NCBI GenBank assembly: GCA_033725935.1
Contig: MU867076.1
Coordinates: 434,001 to 498,000 of the forward strand
Origin: Cladorrhinum sp. PSN259
Taxonomy: Eukaryota > Ascomycota > Sordariomycetes > Sordariales > Podosporaceae
Direction of reading: 5' to 3'
DNA length: 64,000 nt
This document shows positions 12,287-22,094 of this stretch, piece by piece. Position 1 is the stretch's first letter; each line of letters opens with the position of its first letter. Both the position numbers and the translations under genes were made by a program. The notes under the pieces were generated by a model. It saw only the letters and a list, made by a program, of their open reading frames with translations. It did not search any database and had not been told where the DNA came from.

Positions 12287-13423
12287 ATGGGGGATGCAGG
12301 AGATGACTTCTCGCCTCAGGCTCTGGGACCGGTACCGACACCTGCACCCGATCATCTTCAGACTGCTGCAACTGAGGACCTGGTGACGCTCGTCATCACC
12401 ACTTCCCCCACCCCTTCTGCGCCTTCGACGGAACTATTGGAACAAATCACCACCGCATTTCGCAAGCACTGCCCTGCACTTGCAAGATGTCGCGTCATTC
12501 TGGTCATCGACACATACGACAAGATCAGCAATACCGCTCGCTTGAAGAAAGGGCATGTGACCCCAGAGGGAGCTGCTACGTTTGCCAAATATAAAGCAAA
12601 CGCAAAGAGCTATATTCTGCGGCAGTATGCACCGCCGGGCATCGTGTACGATGATGGCCAATTATCTGTTTCAACCGAGCTGGCGGAATACGGGTCTGCT
12701 GCATACGGTCACCAAGATAATGCTGTCACCTTGACAATCACCAAGTCTCCAGATGAGCGCGTCATCTTCATCGAGCCATGGCAGAGACTTGGTTTCGGTC
12801 TGGGAGTGAGGTCTGCCCTCAGACTCACCACGACGCCTTATGTGTGGATACAGCAACACGACTGGGCACTAATATCAGGTATTCCTATCAGCCCTTTGCT
12901 ACGCATAATGCAGCAAGACGCAAAATCTTGCAGCGTTCGACCACCAGTCCACTATGTCTGTTTCCCATCAATCCGCATGATTCGCTACGCAACATCAGAC
13001 CACGTCATGCAGTACTCGGCTCTGCGAGCCTTGACACACCTTCACAAGCAAACGTTTTCAGTCCCATCAGAAACAAACGATTCAGAAACGGTGCAAATCC
13101 CGCTTACGCCTCTATTCTTCTGGCACGATAAACCTCACCTCGCATCAACCGAGCACTATCTCAACGTCGTCTTTCCCAACCGGATCGTAGTGCCAAGAGG
13201 TGCATTTATAGAAGACACGGTCGGTCATCGAGCCAGAACGGAGATGAAAGACGGAGATTGGAAGAAGTGGGCTTGTTGGTTGTATTATCCGGATGAGGGA
13301 AAACAGCTTTGCGTTAGGCATTTGAAAGGAAGGACTTGGCGGGGAGCCGAGGGCGAGTTGGCGCAGGTTATGGAGTATATGCGGTTGAATGAAGAGTGCA
13401 CAGAAAACAAAAATCAGGAATAG
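12287..13423 (+). CDS. Conserved protein of unknown function, possibly GT-A-like
   Basis: Intronless, 378 aa, ATG at 12287. Composition and codon use are those of a real gene. After a short disordered N-terminus the chain alternates beta and alpha: VTLVITTSP, then RCRVILVIDTYDKI, NAVTLTITKSPDERVIFIEP, ALRLTTTPYVWIQQHDW. Towards the end PLFFWHDKPHLASTEHY and FIEDTVGHRARTEMKDGDW look like active-site-type blocks (several His, Asp and Trp). The arrangement, hydrophobic strand followed by acidic residues and a late aromatic/His segment, recalls GT-A nucleotide-sugar transferases, but no textbook DxD is certain, so this is inference. No signal peptide. It converges on the CPD1-like gene with only 29 bp between stop codons, so the 3' UTRs must overlap. 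Confidence 0.82.
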   Translation: MGDAGDDFSPQALGPVPTPAPDHLQTAATEDLVTLVITTSPTPSAPSTELLEQITTAFRKHCPALARCRVILVIDTYDKISNTARLKKGHVTPEGAATFAKYKANAKSYILRQYAPPGIVYDDGQLSVSTELAEYGSAAYGHQDNAVTLTITKSPDERVIFIEPWQRLGFGLGVRSALRLTTTPYVWIQQHDWALISGIPISPLLRIMQQDAKSCSVRPPVHYVCFPSIRMIRYATSDHVMQYSALRALTHLHKQTFSVPSETNDSETVQIPLTPLFFWHDKPHLASTEHYLNVVFPNRIVVPRGAFIEDTVGHRARTEMKDGDWKKWACWLYYPDEGKQLCVRHLKGRTWRGAEGELAQVMEYMRLNEECTENKNQE

Positions 13424-13452
13424 AGTTCAAATTTCCATTGGTATCTAGCGAT

Positions 13453-14316
13453 TTACAGAATGCGTGTAGCAATGGGTTTCCAGTCCTTGATCGGTCCGTC
13501 GGTGGGCACTAGCCAGACCTCTCCGCCTTCCCAGCCGTCGTATTCACCTTTCTCGGTGTCAATGTCTGGTAGTTTTACCCCTTGATATCATTAGCTTTTT
13601 GCCATTTCTTCTTTTATAAGATTGCGAAAAACCATACCTGCATCAACAACCACTTTCTCAATCTCCTTCATCACCTCATCCGTAATCGTTTCATCACCAC
13701 TATTTAACTCTTATCAGCATTCATCTTGCACACCTACTACACCTTTCACGATCCTCGGTTTTTTTTTTCTTTTTTTTTCTTTTTTCTTTACATAAAAGCC
13801 ACCATAATGCAAAATTTGCATTGCCTGTCATGAATTAAAAGCACAGCATGAAAGAGAAAGAAAACAAACTTACTAAATCAAGCTAACATGCCCTCCGTAC
13901 TCGCCCCTCCACCACTCCAACCACTCTTTTACTTTTTGCTTATTCCCCACTCCTTCGACCCCGTACTCCCTTGATATACCCACAACATCTTTTACTCCCT
14001 CGTACTCGACTGAAATAAAACACCGCCGATAAAATACCTCCTGGCTTCTTACGCGACGGAACTTGACTTGGACTTGTTTGCCAGCAGGGAAGGGGATAGA
14101 GTCAAGCCATTGCTGGGGACCGGCGGTGCTGGTGTAGAGGGACGGAGCAATGTCCGAGGTGAGTGTCATGTGGGGTGTGAAAAATTCTCGGGGGACGTGG
14201 GGGGAGGATGTCAGATGGGGAAAGTGTTGGGGGACGGTTTGAGAGATGAGGGTGGTGAGGATCGGGCGGAGGGGGTGGGAGGGTGGAGGAAGAAGCCAGA
14301 GTGATGAGCCGGTCAT
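13453..14316 (-). CDS. CPD1: 2',3'-cyclic-nucleotide 3'-phosphodiesterase (CPD1-like)
   Basis: Rebuilt from three exons: 14316-13874, 13699-13638 and 13580-13453, giving 210 aa. Introns 13873-13700 (GTAAGT...TAG) and 13637-13581 (GTATGG...AAG) keep the frame. It is a 2H phosphoesterase: first motif H-x-T in FFTPHMTLTS (about residue 55), second motif H-x-S in GGHVSLIYGD, which spans the first splice site. The C-terminus DGWEGGEVWLVPTDGPIKDW is typical of fungal Cpd1 proteins. Known members hydrolyse ADP-ribose 1'',2''-cyclic phosphate, a by-product of tRNA splicing, and 2',3'-cyclic nucleotides. The ATG at 14316 begins MTGSSLWLLPPP, the usual family start. Both catalytic motifs are intact. 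Confidence 0.9.
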
Positions 14317-15280
14317 TTTTTTCTTCTTCTTCAAGATACTTGTGTTGAAAAGGGGTTTGATGAACGAGTTAGTTAAGGAGGTGGGATGTTCTAGTTTGTG
14401 ATGGAGAATGAGAGTGATGAGGTTTGGTCGGTCTGAAGCGGGGTAAATTCGGGGAAGAAGAACTTTCGGAGCGGGAACTGGTGGGATGATCCGGCCGGTC
14501 TCGGGATAAGGGTCCGTATCGGTCCGGGTGGGAGAGGATCAGGATACTCCGTATTCTTATTACAAAGGGGAAAGTATACATTTCTATAATTTCGAGCAAT
14601 GAGCATTGGGGGTAATCTACTCAAGAAATAAAATTGATAACAATGTTTACAAAACCGCGAAAACACTGGCACCTAGACAACAAAACACCGAATATGAACC
14701 CAACGCCGTTTAATGAGCGAAAGCCTGGAACCGAGTAAATAGAACAAGCAAACACCAAAAACATAGAACACGACTGAAATGAATGCAAAGATATAAAAAA
14801 TAAAAATGACAATAACCAAAGAATCATGCTCCATACTGCTGTTACTCATTACCACCAGACATCATTCGACCCCCTCCGCTCGGAGTCCTCATCGCCTCTC
14901 GGATTCGACTACCAGAAGGACTACTATAAGCAATCGTGCTCTGAGTTCCAGGTGTCTGTGTCATTGGCGGTGGCGTCTCAGTTACCGGTCGACCTAGAAT
15001 TGTTCCGCACTCCACTGCTAGGTCAGCTTCTGCTAGGGTGTCGAGTGAATTATTTGAGATTTTGGGTTGTTTCAGTTGTTGTTGTTACCGGAATATCGGT
15101 TCTTGTGATGGTGCCGAGGGGGGTTCGATGTCGGAAGGTGCAAGTGACCCCAGCGAGGGAGACGATTTGGAATAGAGAAAACGAGTGCTTTATGCCAATA
15201 ACGGAACTTGGACATGAGATATACTTGGCTGTCGTTAGTCTTACTAGGGCCACACTGTTCTTCTTTTTCTTTCTTTTTTC

Positions 15281-15313
<33 letters not shown>

Positions 15314-15433
15314 GTTGTTCATCAAAACATGGAACACCATAGAAGTGCGTATTTGGATCTTAGTATCTTATAAAATTAGGATACTTAGGAAAATACGTAC
15401 TTTAGATCTCAGTATCTTATGAAATTAGGATAT
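14317..15433. other. Intergenic with T tract and 33-bp direct repeats
   Basis: Upstream region of the CPD1-like gene leading into a repeat island. A long T tract lies at about 15261-15312 with CTTT runs. Open frames here are low-complexity and are not called. Confidence 0.5.
15352..15433. repeat. Two 33-bp imperfect direct repeats
   Basis: Units at 15352-15384 and 15401-15433 share TTTxGATCTxAGTATCTTAT and xAAATTAGGATA, separated by 16 bp. The first LTR begins immediately after the second unit, so the LTR either inserted at its end or cut it off. Confidence 0.8.
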
Positions 15434-15882
15434 TGTTACGCCTCGCGCGTAAGTCTTCCCCGCACACAGACCACAATGCAGGGCATTGTGGGACAACCGC
15501 CAATCACTGGGCCAGGGATGTGAGGACCCATAAGTCCCAGGACAACCAATCAAGAGTTGCTCGGTGTGATCGGTCGCCAAGACCACTGAGCAAGGTACAA
15601 TATACCTAGAAAACATATGTAAATAGCTTCACTATAAGTAGGGAGAGCGCTGGGCGCTTTCCATCGTAAGGACTTAGTTCCTCACGCAAGCAATACAACG
15701 TTCATTGTCTACAATCTTCTTTATAGAATCTCGTAACTTCTCTAGAGAAGTTTGCAGAACCACCTATTAGTTAACAGTGATTGACCCCGTCTGAGAGCGT
15801 CCTATAACCTTCGATTCCCCTGTCATATTACCCCAGGCGTACTGCCTTGCAGTCTGAACCCTACCCGGTGCAGGTTGTGACA
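15434..15882 (+). mobile_element. Solo LTR 1 (449 bp)
   Basis: Starts TGTTACGCCTCGCGCGTAAG and ends GCAGGTTGTGACA, giving TG...CA ends of an LTR retrotransposon. Strongly similar over its length to the copy at 18058-18555, same orientation, apart from a block near its middle. An internal TATA-like CACTATAAGTAG is followed by a conserved GAGxGCTGGGC stretch, as expected for an LTR promoter. Flanks are GATAT (left) and GTTAA (right), so no target-site duplication is visible. No primer-binding site, gag or pol lies beside it. The superfamily cannot be told from the LTR alone. Confidence 0.85.
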
Positions 15883-16221
15883 GTTAAAATATATATTAAA
15901 AATAAATTTTTATTAACAAAAAGATTTCTATCAAAACCGAAATTTTCTCTATTCCTAAACCGAACCTACCGGTTTCATTTATCAAAAAGGGGGTACCTCC
16001 CGATCAGTCCCCAATCAAATTAGGTAGCGTACATGGGAAAAAAACGCTAGTACACGGAAGCCTTGAGGCCTGTCATCCGGACGCATCAAGGCATGAATCC
16101 CTGAGGCTGCTGCCTAATCTTATCGTCAACAAGAAGCTAACATCGCACTTTAATGACAAAGTATTTAAGCTGGGTAGCACCAAGCCACTACCCTAGGAAT
16201 ACGAGACCCGGCTACCACAAC
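15883..16221. other. AT-rich spacer between LTR 1 and ankyrin gene
   Basis: The first ~70 bp are almost pure A/T; the rest is ordinary. No gene seen; it would hold the promoter of the ankyrin gene. Confidence 0.5.
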
Positions 16222-18051
16222 ATGTCGCTCCCTATCATGGATCCCTCCGCCTCTGTATCTTCGCAAGCGTCCGATGCATCAAAGGCATCCGACTCCTCGG
16301 ACTGGGAAGATGTAAACAGGGAAGTTCAGACCATCACCAACGGGGCCCTTCTATCCCAGCCCGCAATTTGCCTTCTTTACTAATACAATCTCGCAGCTAT
16401 GGGTACACTGCGTCGGAGCAACGATGGATTGAAAAAAGCGGCGTGCCATGGGATGAGCACGCCCCGATGCCGTGGGAATCGGGTGAATGGACCAAGGAAG
16501 CGGCCAAGGCCATCCACGATGCGGCCATTCAGGCCAACATCCCCGAGCTTACTCGACTCCTTGAACTCGGGGCCGACGTGAACACGCCTGAGTGCGCCGG
16601 CGATACTTGGACGCCCCTTCTTTCTGTTGCCTATCATTTCGATATCGGACCTGCGACAAGAGAGGCCTACATTGCCGCCGCTCGCGTCCTTCTCGAGCAT
16701 GGTGCAGACGTCGATGCTTGTGAGACGGGCAACGAATACCGAACAGCCTTGCATCTAGTGGCCGCGTCGGACGAGGAGGCCCAGGACACCCCGAGCGATG
16801 CTTCTGGCCACGAACAGGGCCTTGAGGGTCTACGTGCTCATAGTCCGTTGCCCATCAGTCCAAGCCCGGATTATAAGCTTCATTTTCTTCAGCTCCTTAT
16901 CTCATACGAAGCTGATATAACGGCAAGTCACGGCACCGGCGAGACGGCGCTCCACCTCGCTATAGGATCCCGCAGCTCCTTAGCAGTCATCAATCTTATA
17001 CTCACCACAGACAAGAATCTCCTTCAAGCTCAAGACCACCGCGGCAAGAAAGCCATACACGTCGCGGCCAGCCACGCTCACTTTAAAGCCGCTAAGCTTC
17101 TCCTGGACAGCGGTGCAATTGTCGACGAGCCTGTCGCAATCAGCCGTGATAAGGTTCAGACCATCTACACGGGCAAGACACCACTTTCTACTGGCATGCA
17201 GTTGCAGCAATGATGGGCGATTCGCAAAGCCTCCTCGGGACGACGAACCTTCCTGCCGGACCATTGTCGAGTCCCTGATACTTGCTGGGGCGGACATCCA
17301 TGCAACGACTCCCGAGGGCGAAACAGCACTCCAGCTGGCAGCAAAGACGGGCCTCTCCTCCGTCATCGAAGTGCTGCGCGCAGCTGGGTTACCAAGGGAT
17401 CCAGCCGCCCTAATATCCAAGGATGCAGACGGGGCAACACATCCCCTCATTGAAGCCGCAGCACGCGACCACGCATCCCTCTGCCGTTTTCTCGTCCAAC
17501 ACGATGGTGCAGATGTCAATATGACCGAGCCAAATGGCTGTACGCCACTCCACGCCGCCGCAATGTCAAAACACGGCGACAATGCAGACACTATCCGCCA
17601 GCTCGCGGCCCTTGGTGCTGATCTCGAAGCACGCATCCCATCCAATGGCCAAACGGCACTTCATCTTGCGGCTGCAACAGAAGAAGAGTTTTCCAGCTGG
17701 GGGAAGCCCGACTCGGTGGCCGCATTGCTCAATCTTGGCGCCACCATCGAAGCAGTTGATAATTCCGGCTGGACAGCACTTCACTTTGCTGCGCAGGGGC
17801 ATCATCTCAGTGTTTTAGAGCTGTTGCTAGATCGCGGAGCTCAGGTGGGCAAGACAGTTGCCGACGGGCCCAACTGAAAGAGAGCTGACGGACAGGAGCA
17901 ACCGGTGGCGGGCTATACAGCCGCTGATCTTGCCAAGACGACTCGGAGTATTCGCGGTGGAGCTGAGTGTGTGGCTTTGCTGCTCTCCAAGGGAGATTGG
18001 CTTTCTGATGAGACAAAGGATTTGGTGGATGAGGACTTGTATATTATTTAG
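16222..18051 (+). pseudogene. Ankyrin-repeat protein gene, broken
   Basis: Exon 1 probably starts at ATG 16222 (MSLPIMDPSASVSSQASDAS) and ends near 16311; the next coding stretch resumes by about 16398 after a likely intron containing the branch-like ACTAATAC, but no splice pair keeps the frame cleanly with a common acceptor. The body has at least eight ankyrin repeats (IPELTRLLELGADVN, ETALHLAIGS, QTALHLAAAT, WTALHFAAQGH). Two lesions are clear. A one-base surplus near 17186-17190 shifts the frame inside TP-LLLACSCS. An in-frame TGA at 17875-17877 interrupts the last repeat region, which then stays open for 57 codons (GYTAADLAKTTRS to DEDLYII) up to a natural TAG at 18049-18051. Ankyrin domains bind proteins; partner unknown. 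Confidence 0.8.
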
Positions 18052-18057
18052 GCCCTT

Positions 18058-18555
18058 TGTTACGCCTCGCGCGTAAGTCTCCCCCGCACACGGACCACAA
18101 TGCAGGGCATTGTGGGACCACAGCCAATCATTGGGCCAGGGATGGGAAGACCCACAAGTCCCAACACAGCCAATCAGGGATTGACTGTACTGACTGCGAT
18201 CCGAGAACCGCAAGCAGCGCAGTCGCAGGATCAACCACACTGACCGCGGAGACTAAGGTGCAATCAGAGCAGTCAGTGAAGTCAGTACACAATATACTTA
18301 GGAAACACATGTAGATAGCTTCACTATAAGTAGGAGGAGTGCTGGGCACTTCTCATCGTGAGGACTTGGTTCCTCACGCAAGCAATTCAATCGTTCATTG
18401 TCTACAATACTCATAAGCGATACTTTGTAGAGCTACCTGTTAGTTGACAGTGATTGACCCCGTCTGAGAGCGTCCCACAATCTTCGATTCCCCTGTCATA
18501 TTACCCCAGGCGTACTGCCTTGCAGTCTGAACCCTACCCGGTGCAGGTTGTAACA
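18058..18555 (+). mobile_element. Solo LTR 2 (498 bp) with 5-bp target duplication
   Basis: Starts TGTTACGCCTCGCGCGTAAG and ends GTGCAGGTTGTAACA. Flanked by CCCTT on both sides (18053-18057 and 18556-18560), a perfect 5-bp target-site duplication, so this copy inserted on its own and lost its interior by LTR-LTR recombination. It sits six bases past the stop of the ankyrin gene. Relative to LTR 1 it carries a longer middle block rich in CAGTCAGT-like units. Confidence 0.9.
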
Positions 18556-19895
18556 CCCTTAAGTACTTTTTTAATCTTACTTTTATACTTATAAAGAGCC
18601 CCTTTAAAGCCTTTCTTTAAATCGTTTAGTTATTTTAGCTGCTATTATAAAGTAAACCGAAGTATAAATATAAAGATATTTTTAATTTTAATATTTTAAT
18701 AACGGTCTATATCTGAACTATCTATATAATAGGTTCGGGTATAGGTCTTTTCTACGTAAAGCTTCTATATATGTTGGTATAGTTAAATTACTTTTTTAAA
18801 TCGTTCGGTTTTTTATCTAAGTCGTTTAATTTCCGTAATAGATTTAGGGACAACTTTAAGCCTAGTCTATTTAACGCTCGGGTTTTCCGGCTAGCTCTTA
18901 TTATAAGTAAAGGCCGCCTTTAAGCTCTAGGCTTTTTGCCGGTAAGCCGTACTGCTGCTTCTAGTATCTACTATTGTATCGGTAGGTCACTAAAGGTTAA
19001 AAAGGATTAGGAATTATAAACAGAGATAATATATTAGGAGAAGGTGCACTGGTTAGGTATCGATACGATAGTAGAAGAGTAGTATATTAATTAGGTCTCT
19101 ATGGTTATAAGATTAATCTTTAGGGATTAGAGATTAGGGATGCTAATGGTAGTAAGGTAGCTCTCTTATACTAGAAGTCCCTTTGTCTTATATGCTCCTT
19201 GCTATTTTCAGTAAGGTTCCTTTATTAAAACGGGCACGTTACTCTCTGCAATCGGATACCAGCTCCCTTATCTGAGGGGTCTTATTATACTATCGTTATT
19301 ACCTACCTTACTTAATCCCGTAGATAAAGCCTAATTAAGTTCCCTTGCCTAAAGGAGGCATTAAAGAAAAAGAAATCTTAAAGAAATAAGATACTAGAAA
19401 AGAAAACTTAAGCATATTACTTATAAATCTAATTTTATCTTTCGGTAAGTTTAAACCGGGTGGCAGAATGCGGCCCTAAATATCGCCACGACTAATATAC
19501 CCACGGCGCAGCGCAGCACACCCCCCCGGCACAGGGCAGCACACCCCCGGCACAGGCCAAATCCGGTGCAGCACCGGCCGACTCACGAAGAAGGTAATCC
19601 TCAAAGTCGACATTCGGAACAGGAACTGAGCTATTATCTAGCGCATGACTCAAATCAAACATGGCGGTTAAACTGCATACCACAAGCTGTTGTACTTTTC
19701 TTATTGTCATGACAGTGAACACACACCTTTATTCTTTGGCAAGAGGTTTCTATCAATATCTTTTTAAAGAAATGTGGAAATCCGTAATGATAAACAATAG
19801 TTGTAGATCTGACGGTTCTGCACAAATGGCCAGATCGGACTCACTATAGGTACCGAAAAGATATCTATTAACACTATGATTGGAGCGAAGCTCCA
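18556..19895. repeat. AT-rich decayed repeat, RIP-like
   Basis: From about 18560 to 19450 the sequence is dominated by TTTAA, TATA and CTTTT words with stops in every frame, unlike the flanks. This is the look of a transposon mutated by repeat-induced point mutation (C to T in CpA). Around 19500-19580 a GC-rich short tandem repeat (GGCACAGG / CAGCACACCCCC units) breaks the pattern. A 76-codon open frame on the minus strand at 19492-19722 has no recognisable motif. Confidence 0.65.
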
Positions 19896-20084
19896 TTAAA
19901 ATATGATTCGGAAATTACCTGGAACGGAGAATCTGGCAGCAGCTTCTCTTTCCTTATACTGACGGTTGATAGAGGTCTCTAAGGAGCCATTGGCCGCTAT
20001 AGTCAATGCCATGTATATGCTATATAAGAGCATCTTAGGAGTATAAACCACCGTGAAGCCGTAGTTGGGAGCAAAAAGATCCTC
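19896..20084 (-). pseudogene. Coding-like fragment of an unknown gene
   Basis: Reading the minus strand from 20084, 62 codons are open up to TAA at 19898-19896. The product has natural-looking composition (EDLFAPNYGFTVVYTPKM, then INRQYKEREAAARFSVPGN). No upstream start is obvious. Just beyond the stop lies the perfect hairpin TGGAGCGAAGCTCCA. It may be the end of a truncated gene or mobile element; the family is not recognised. Confidence 0.35.
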
Positions 20085-20147
20085 TAAGGAGGAGAGGCTG
20101 AGCTAGTACTCGTGCTAGTGCCCGTGCCACGCTGGGGGCTTGCCTTC

Positions 20148-20153
20148 GGCTAA
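20148..20153 (+). promoter_or_regulatory. Possible XlnR/Xyr1 site (GGCTAA)
   Basis: GGCTAA core about 570 bp upstream of the xylanase start. Known fungal xylanase activators of the XlnR/Xyr1 type bind GGCTAA/GGCTRR. A single 6-mer is weak evidence. Confidence 0.3.
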
Positions 20154-20501
20154 GAGCTTCGCTACATATTCCTTTCAAAGTATGAGGAATGGTAATGGCC
20201 TTGTATATTACCTAACATATACGTGCACCTAAAATAGGCACCCATGACATAGTGATTTATTTGGAGTCCTTTTATCCATTTTCGTGTTCATCCAGTGCGT
20301 TCCCCTGTTTTGTTCTGCGACCGATAATAACCAAAATGCCCGCAGGCCGAGCTGCCACGAACCACCTCAAGCGGAGGCGCTGTCCATCCGCTTCAATGGA
20401 AATCCAGGAATTGATGTGGTGAAGTTGCGAATTAAGTGGGCATTAACACCTCGTCATAGCTCCGGCGTCCAGGTGTCTTTACACATAGACATTGTTCTAC
20501 C

Positions 20502-20508
20502 TTTAGCC
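20502..20508 (-). promoter_or_regulatory. Possible XlnR/Xyr1 site (GGCTAAA)
   Basis: The reverse strand reads GGCTAAA, the full XlnR consensus, 212 bp before the xylanase ATG. Position and gene type fit, but binding is not shown. Confidence 0.4.
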
Positions 20509-20629
20509 GCGAGGATAAAAGGCCGACGTGGTATACCCGGACTCGCACCATATAATTGTCTTGGAGTCGGGTGACCGGGACCCTAATTTGCGGAAGGCAA
20601 ATGCCGATGGTGCATGCCATCTTCCTAGG

Positions 20630-20639
20630 TATAAAAAAA
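20630..20639 (+). promoter_or_regulatory. TATA box of the xylanase gene
   Basis: TATAAAAAAA 81 bp before the ATG, followed by a pyrimidine-rich leader (CATCTCATCATC). Confidence 0.6.
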
Positions 20640-20719
20640 GCAAGCTCATCCCTCGGTCTACCAGATCAGGAACCAGAAGCTTTCTGTGCATTCCAGCTTT
20701 CAGCTCGCATCTCATCATC

Positions 20720-21490
20720 ATGCGCTTCTCTCTCTTCCTCACCGGCCTCACCGCAAGCCTCGCGGCGGCCGTGCCCCTAGACGAACAGCTCTTTGGCAGA
20801 TCGGTCGACTTGGGCTCCAAGCTCCACGGCGAAGAGCGTCGCGCTCCGGCAACCGCCAAAGGCGACCCCGAAGGCAACGGCTTCCACAGCGGGTACTATT
20901 ACTCGTACTGGTCTGACGGCCGCGGCTCCGTCGATTACCGTAACCAGCTTAACGGCACCTACAAGGCCACCTGGACCAACGTCGGCAACTGGGTCGGCGG
21001 AAAGGGCTGGAACCCCGGCGGCCCCAAGGTCGTCCAATACAACGGCACGTGGTCCGGCAAGAACGCCAACTCGTACCTCGCTCTCTACGGATGGACCAAG
21101 AACAGCCTGGTCGAGTATTACATCGTCGAGAGCTTCGGCACTTACAACCCCAGCAGCGGGACTTCGCGCCTCGGCACCGTCAACAGCGACGGCAGTGACT
21201 ACGACATCTACCGCACGCAGCGAGTAAACCAGCCTTCGATCGTTGGACGCGCCACCTTCTACCAGTTCTGGTCTGTCCGCAAGAATCAGCGCGTTGGAGG
21301 CACCATCACCGTTGCCAACCATTTCGCCGCTTGGGAGAAGAGCAACCTGAAGTTGGGTACTCACGATTACATGATCTTGGCTACTGAGGGTTACGGAAGC
21401 AGTGGATCTTCTGCCATTACCGTCAAGGAGGTTGGCGCGGAGGGAGTTCCCTACCCCAACGAGCCTGATTCCAGGAAGGACAATAACTAG
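20720..21490 (+). CDS. Endo-1,4-beta-xylanase, glycoside hydrolase family 11
   Basis: Secreted enzyme that cuts the xylan backbone of plant cell walls. 256 aa, no intron. Signal peptide MRFSLFLTGLTASLAAAVP, then a propeptide of about 30 residues with a basic ERRAP end, then the GH11 beta-jelly-roll from GYYYSYWSDGRGSVDYRNQ. Catalytic nucleophile Glu in SLVEYYIVESFGTYNP; acid/base Glu in ILATEGYGSSGSSAITV; the thumb region lies near DIYRTQRVNQPSIVG, where the usual PSI motif is present. Length is normal for a fungal GH11 without a carbohydrate-binding module. The C-terminal tail is short and charged. A TATA box and XlnR-like motifs lie upstream, consistent with xylan induction. Confidence 0.97.
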   Translation: MRFSLFLTGLTASLAAAVPLDEQLFGRSVDLGSKLHGEERRAPATAKGDPEGNGFHSGYYYSYWSDGRGSVDYRNQLNGTYKATWTNVGNWVGGKGWNPGGPKVVQYNGTWSGKNANSYLALYGWTKNSLVEYYIVESFGTYNPSSGTSRLGTVNSDGSDYDIYRTQRVNQPSIVGRATFYQFWSVRKNQRVGGTITVANHFAAWEKSNLKLGTHDYMILATEGYGSSGSSAITVKEVGAEGVPYPNEPDSRKDNN

Positions 21491-22094
21491 AAGAAAATCG
21501 TGTTTAAGGAGATGATTTCATGTAACTAAGTTCAGGATGGTAAATATCAAAATGAGTTGAGATATCGTTTCTCTGAGAAAAAGTTACCCCCGTGAGCTCC
21601 CTCGTGGCGGACTGTGAGATATGCTTTAAGAAGCCTGCAGGTTGAACCGTTGCACTATATGTCCTACCTGTGTTTGCTGCAATGTTCTTCCCATTTCGTA
21701 CTCCTCGAAGCGTTCACTTCTGACTAGCCTTCCGTTTCTCACGTCGAATTGTGCTGCCTGGGTTGACTTCTGGGGGGAATGTTTTGCCGAGCCAATCGAC
21801 CATTCATTCAAGGATGCAGCTGTCGAGGAACTCCTAACCTACATGTAGATTAACACATGGCACTACATACCATGCCGCATTTGCACCATAAAACATCGCC
21901 GCTTGGGATTGCACAACCTCTTCTCCCGTAGCAAATCGAGTCCACTTTCCAAGCACAAGAGACACCACGCGAAGAAATTGAACATGGGCTACTCAACCGG
22001 CACGCACGTCTTGGTGACTAACCACCTGCACTATTTTAGTTTGATTTTCTCGTTGTAGCAGTATTAATCACCAATAAGCCTGCCATGGGTCTTA
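21491..22094. other. Intergenic, 604 bp
   Basis: 3' flank of the xylanase gene. Short open frames on both strands around 21626-21848 have no motif. No gene called. Confidence 0.4.

Noticed and set aside
15434..18555. One complete LTR retrotransposon carrying an ankyrin cargo gene.
   Set aside because: LTR 2 has its own perfect CCCTT target duplication, and the outer flanks of the pair (GATAT and CCCTT) do not match, so these are two insertions.
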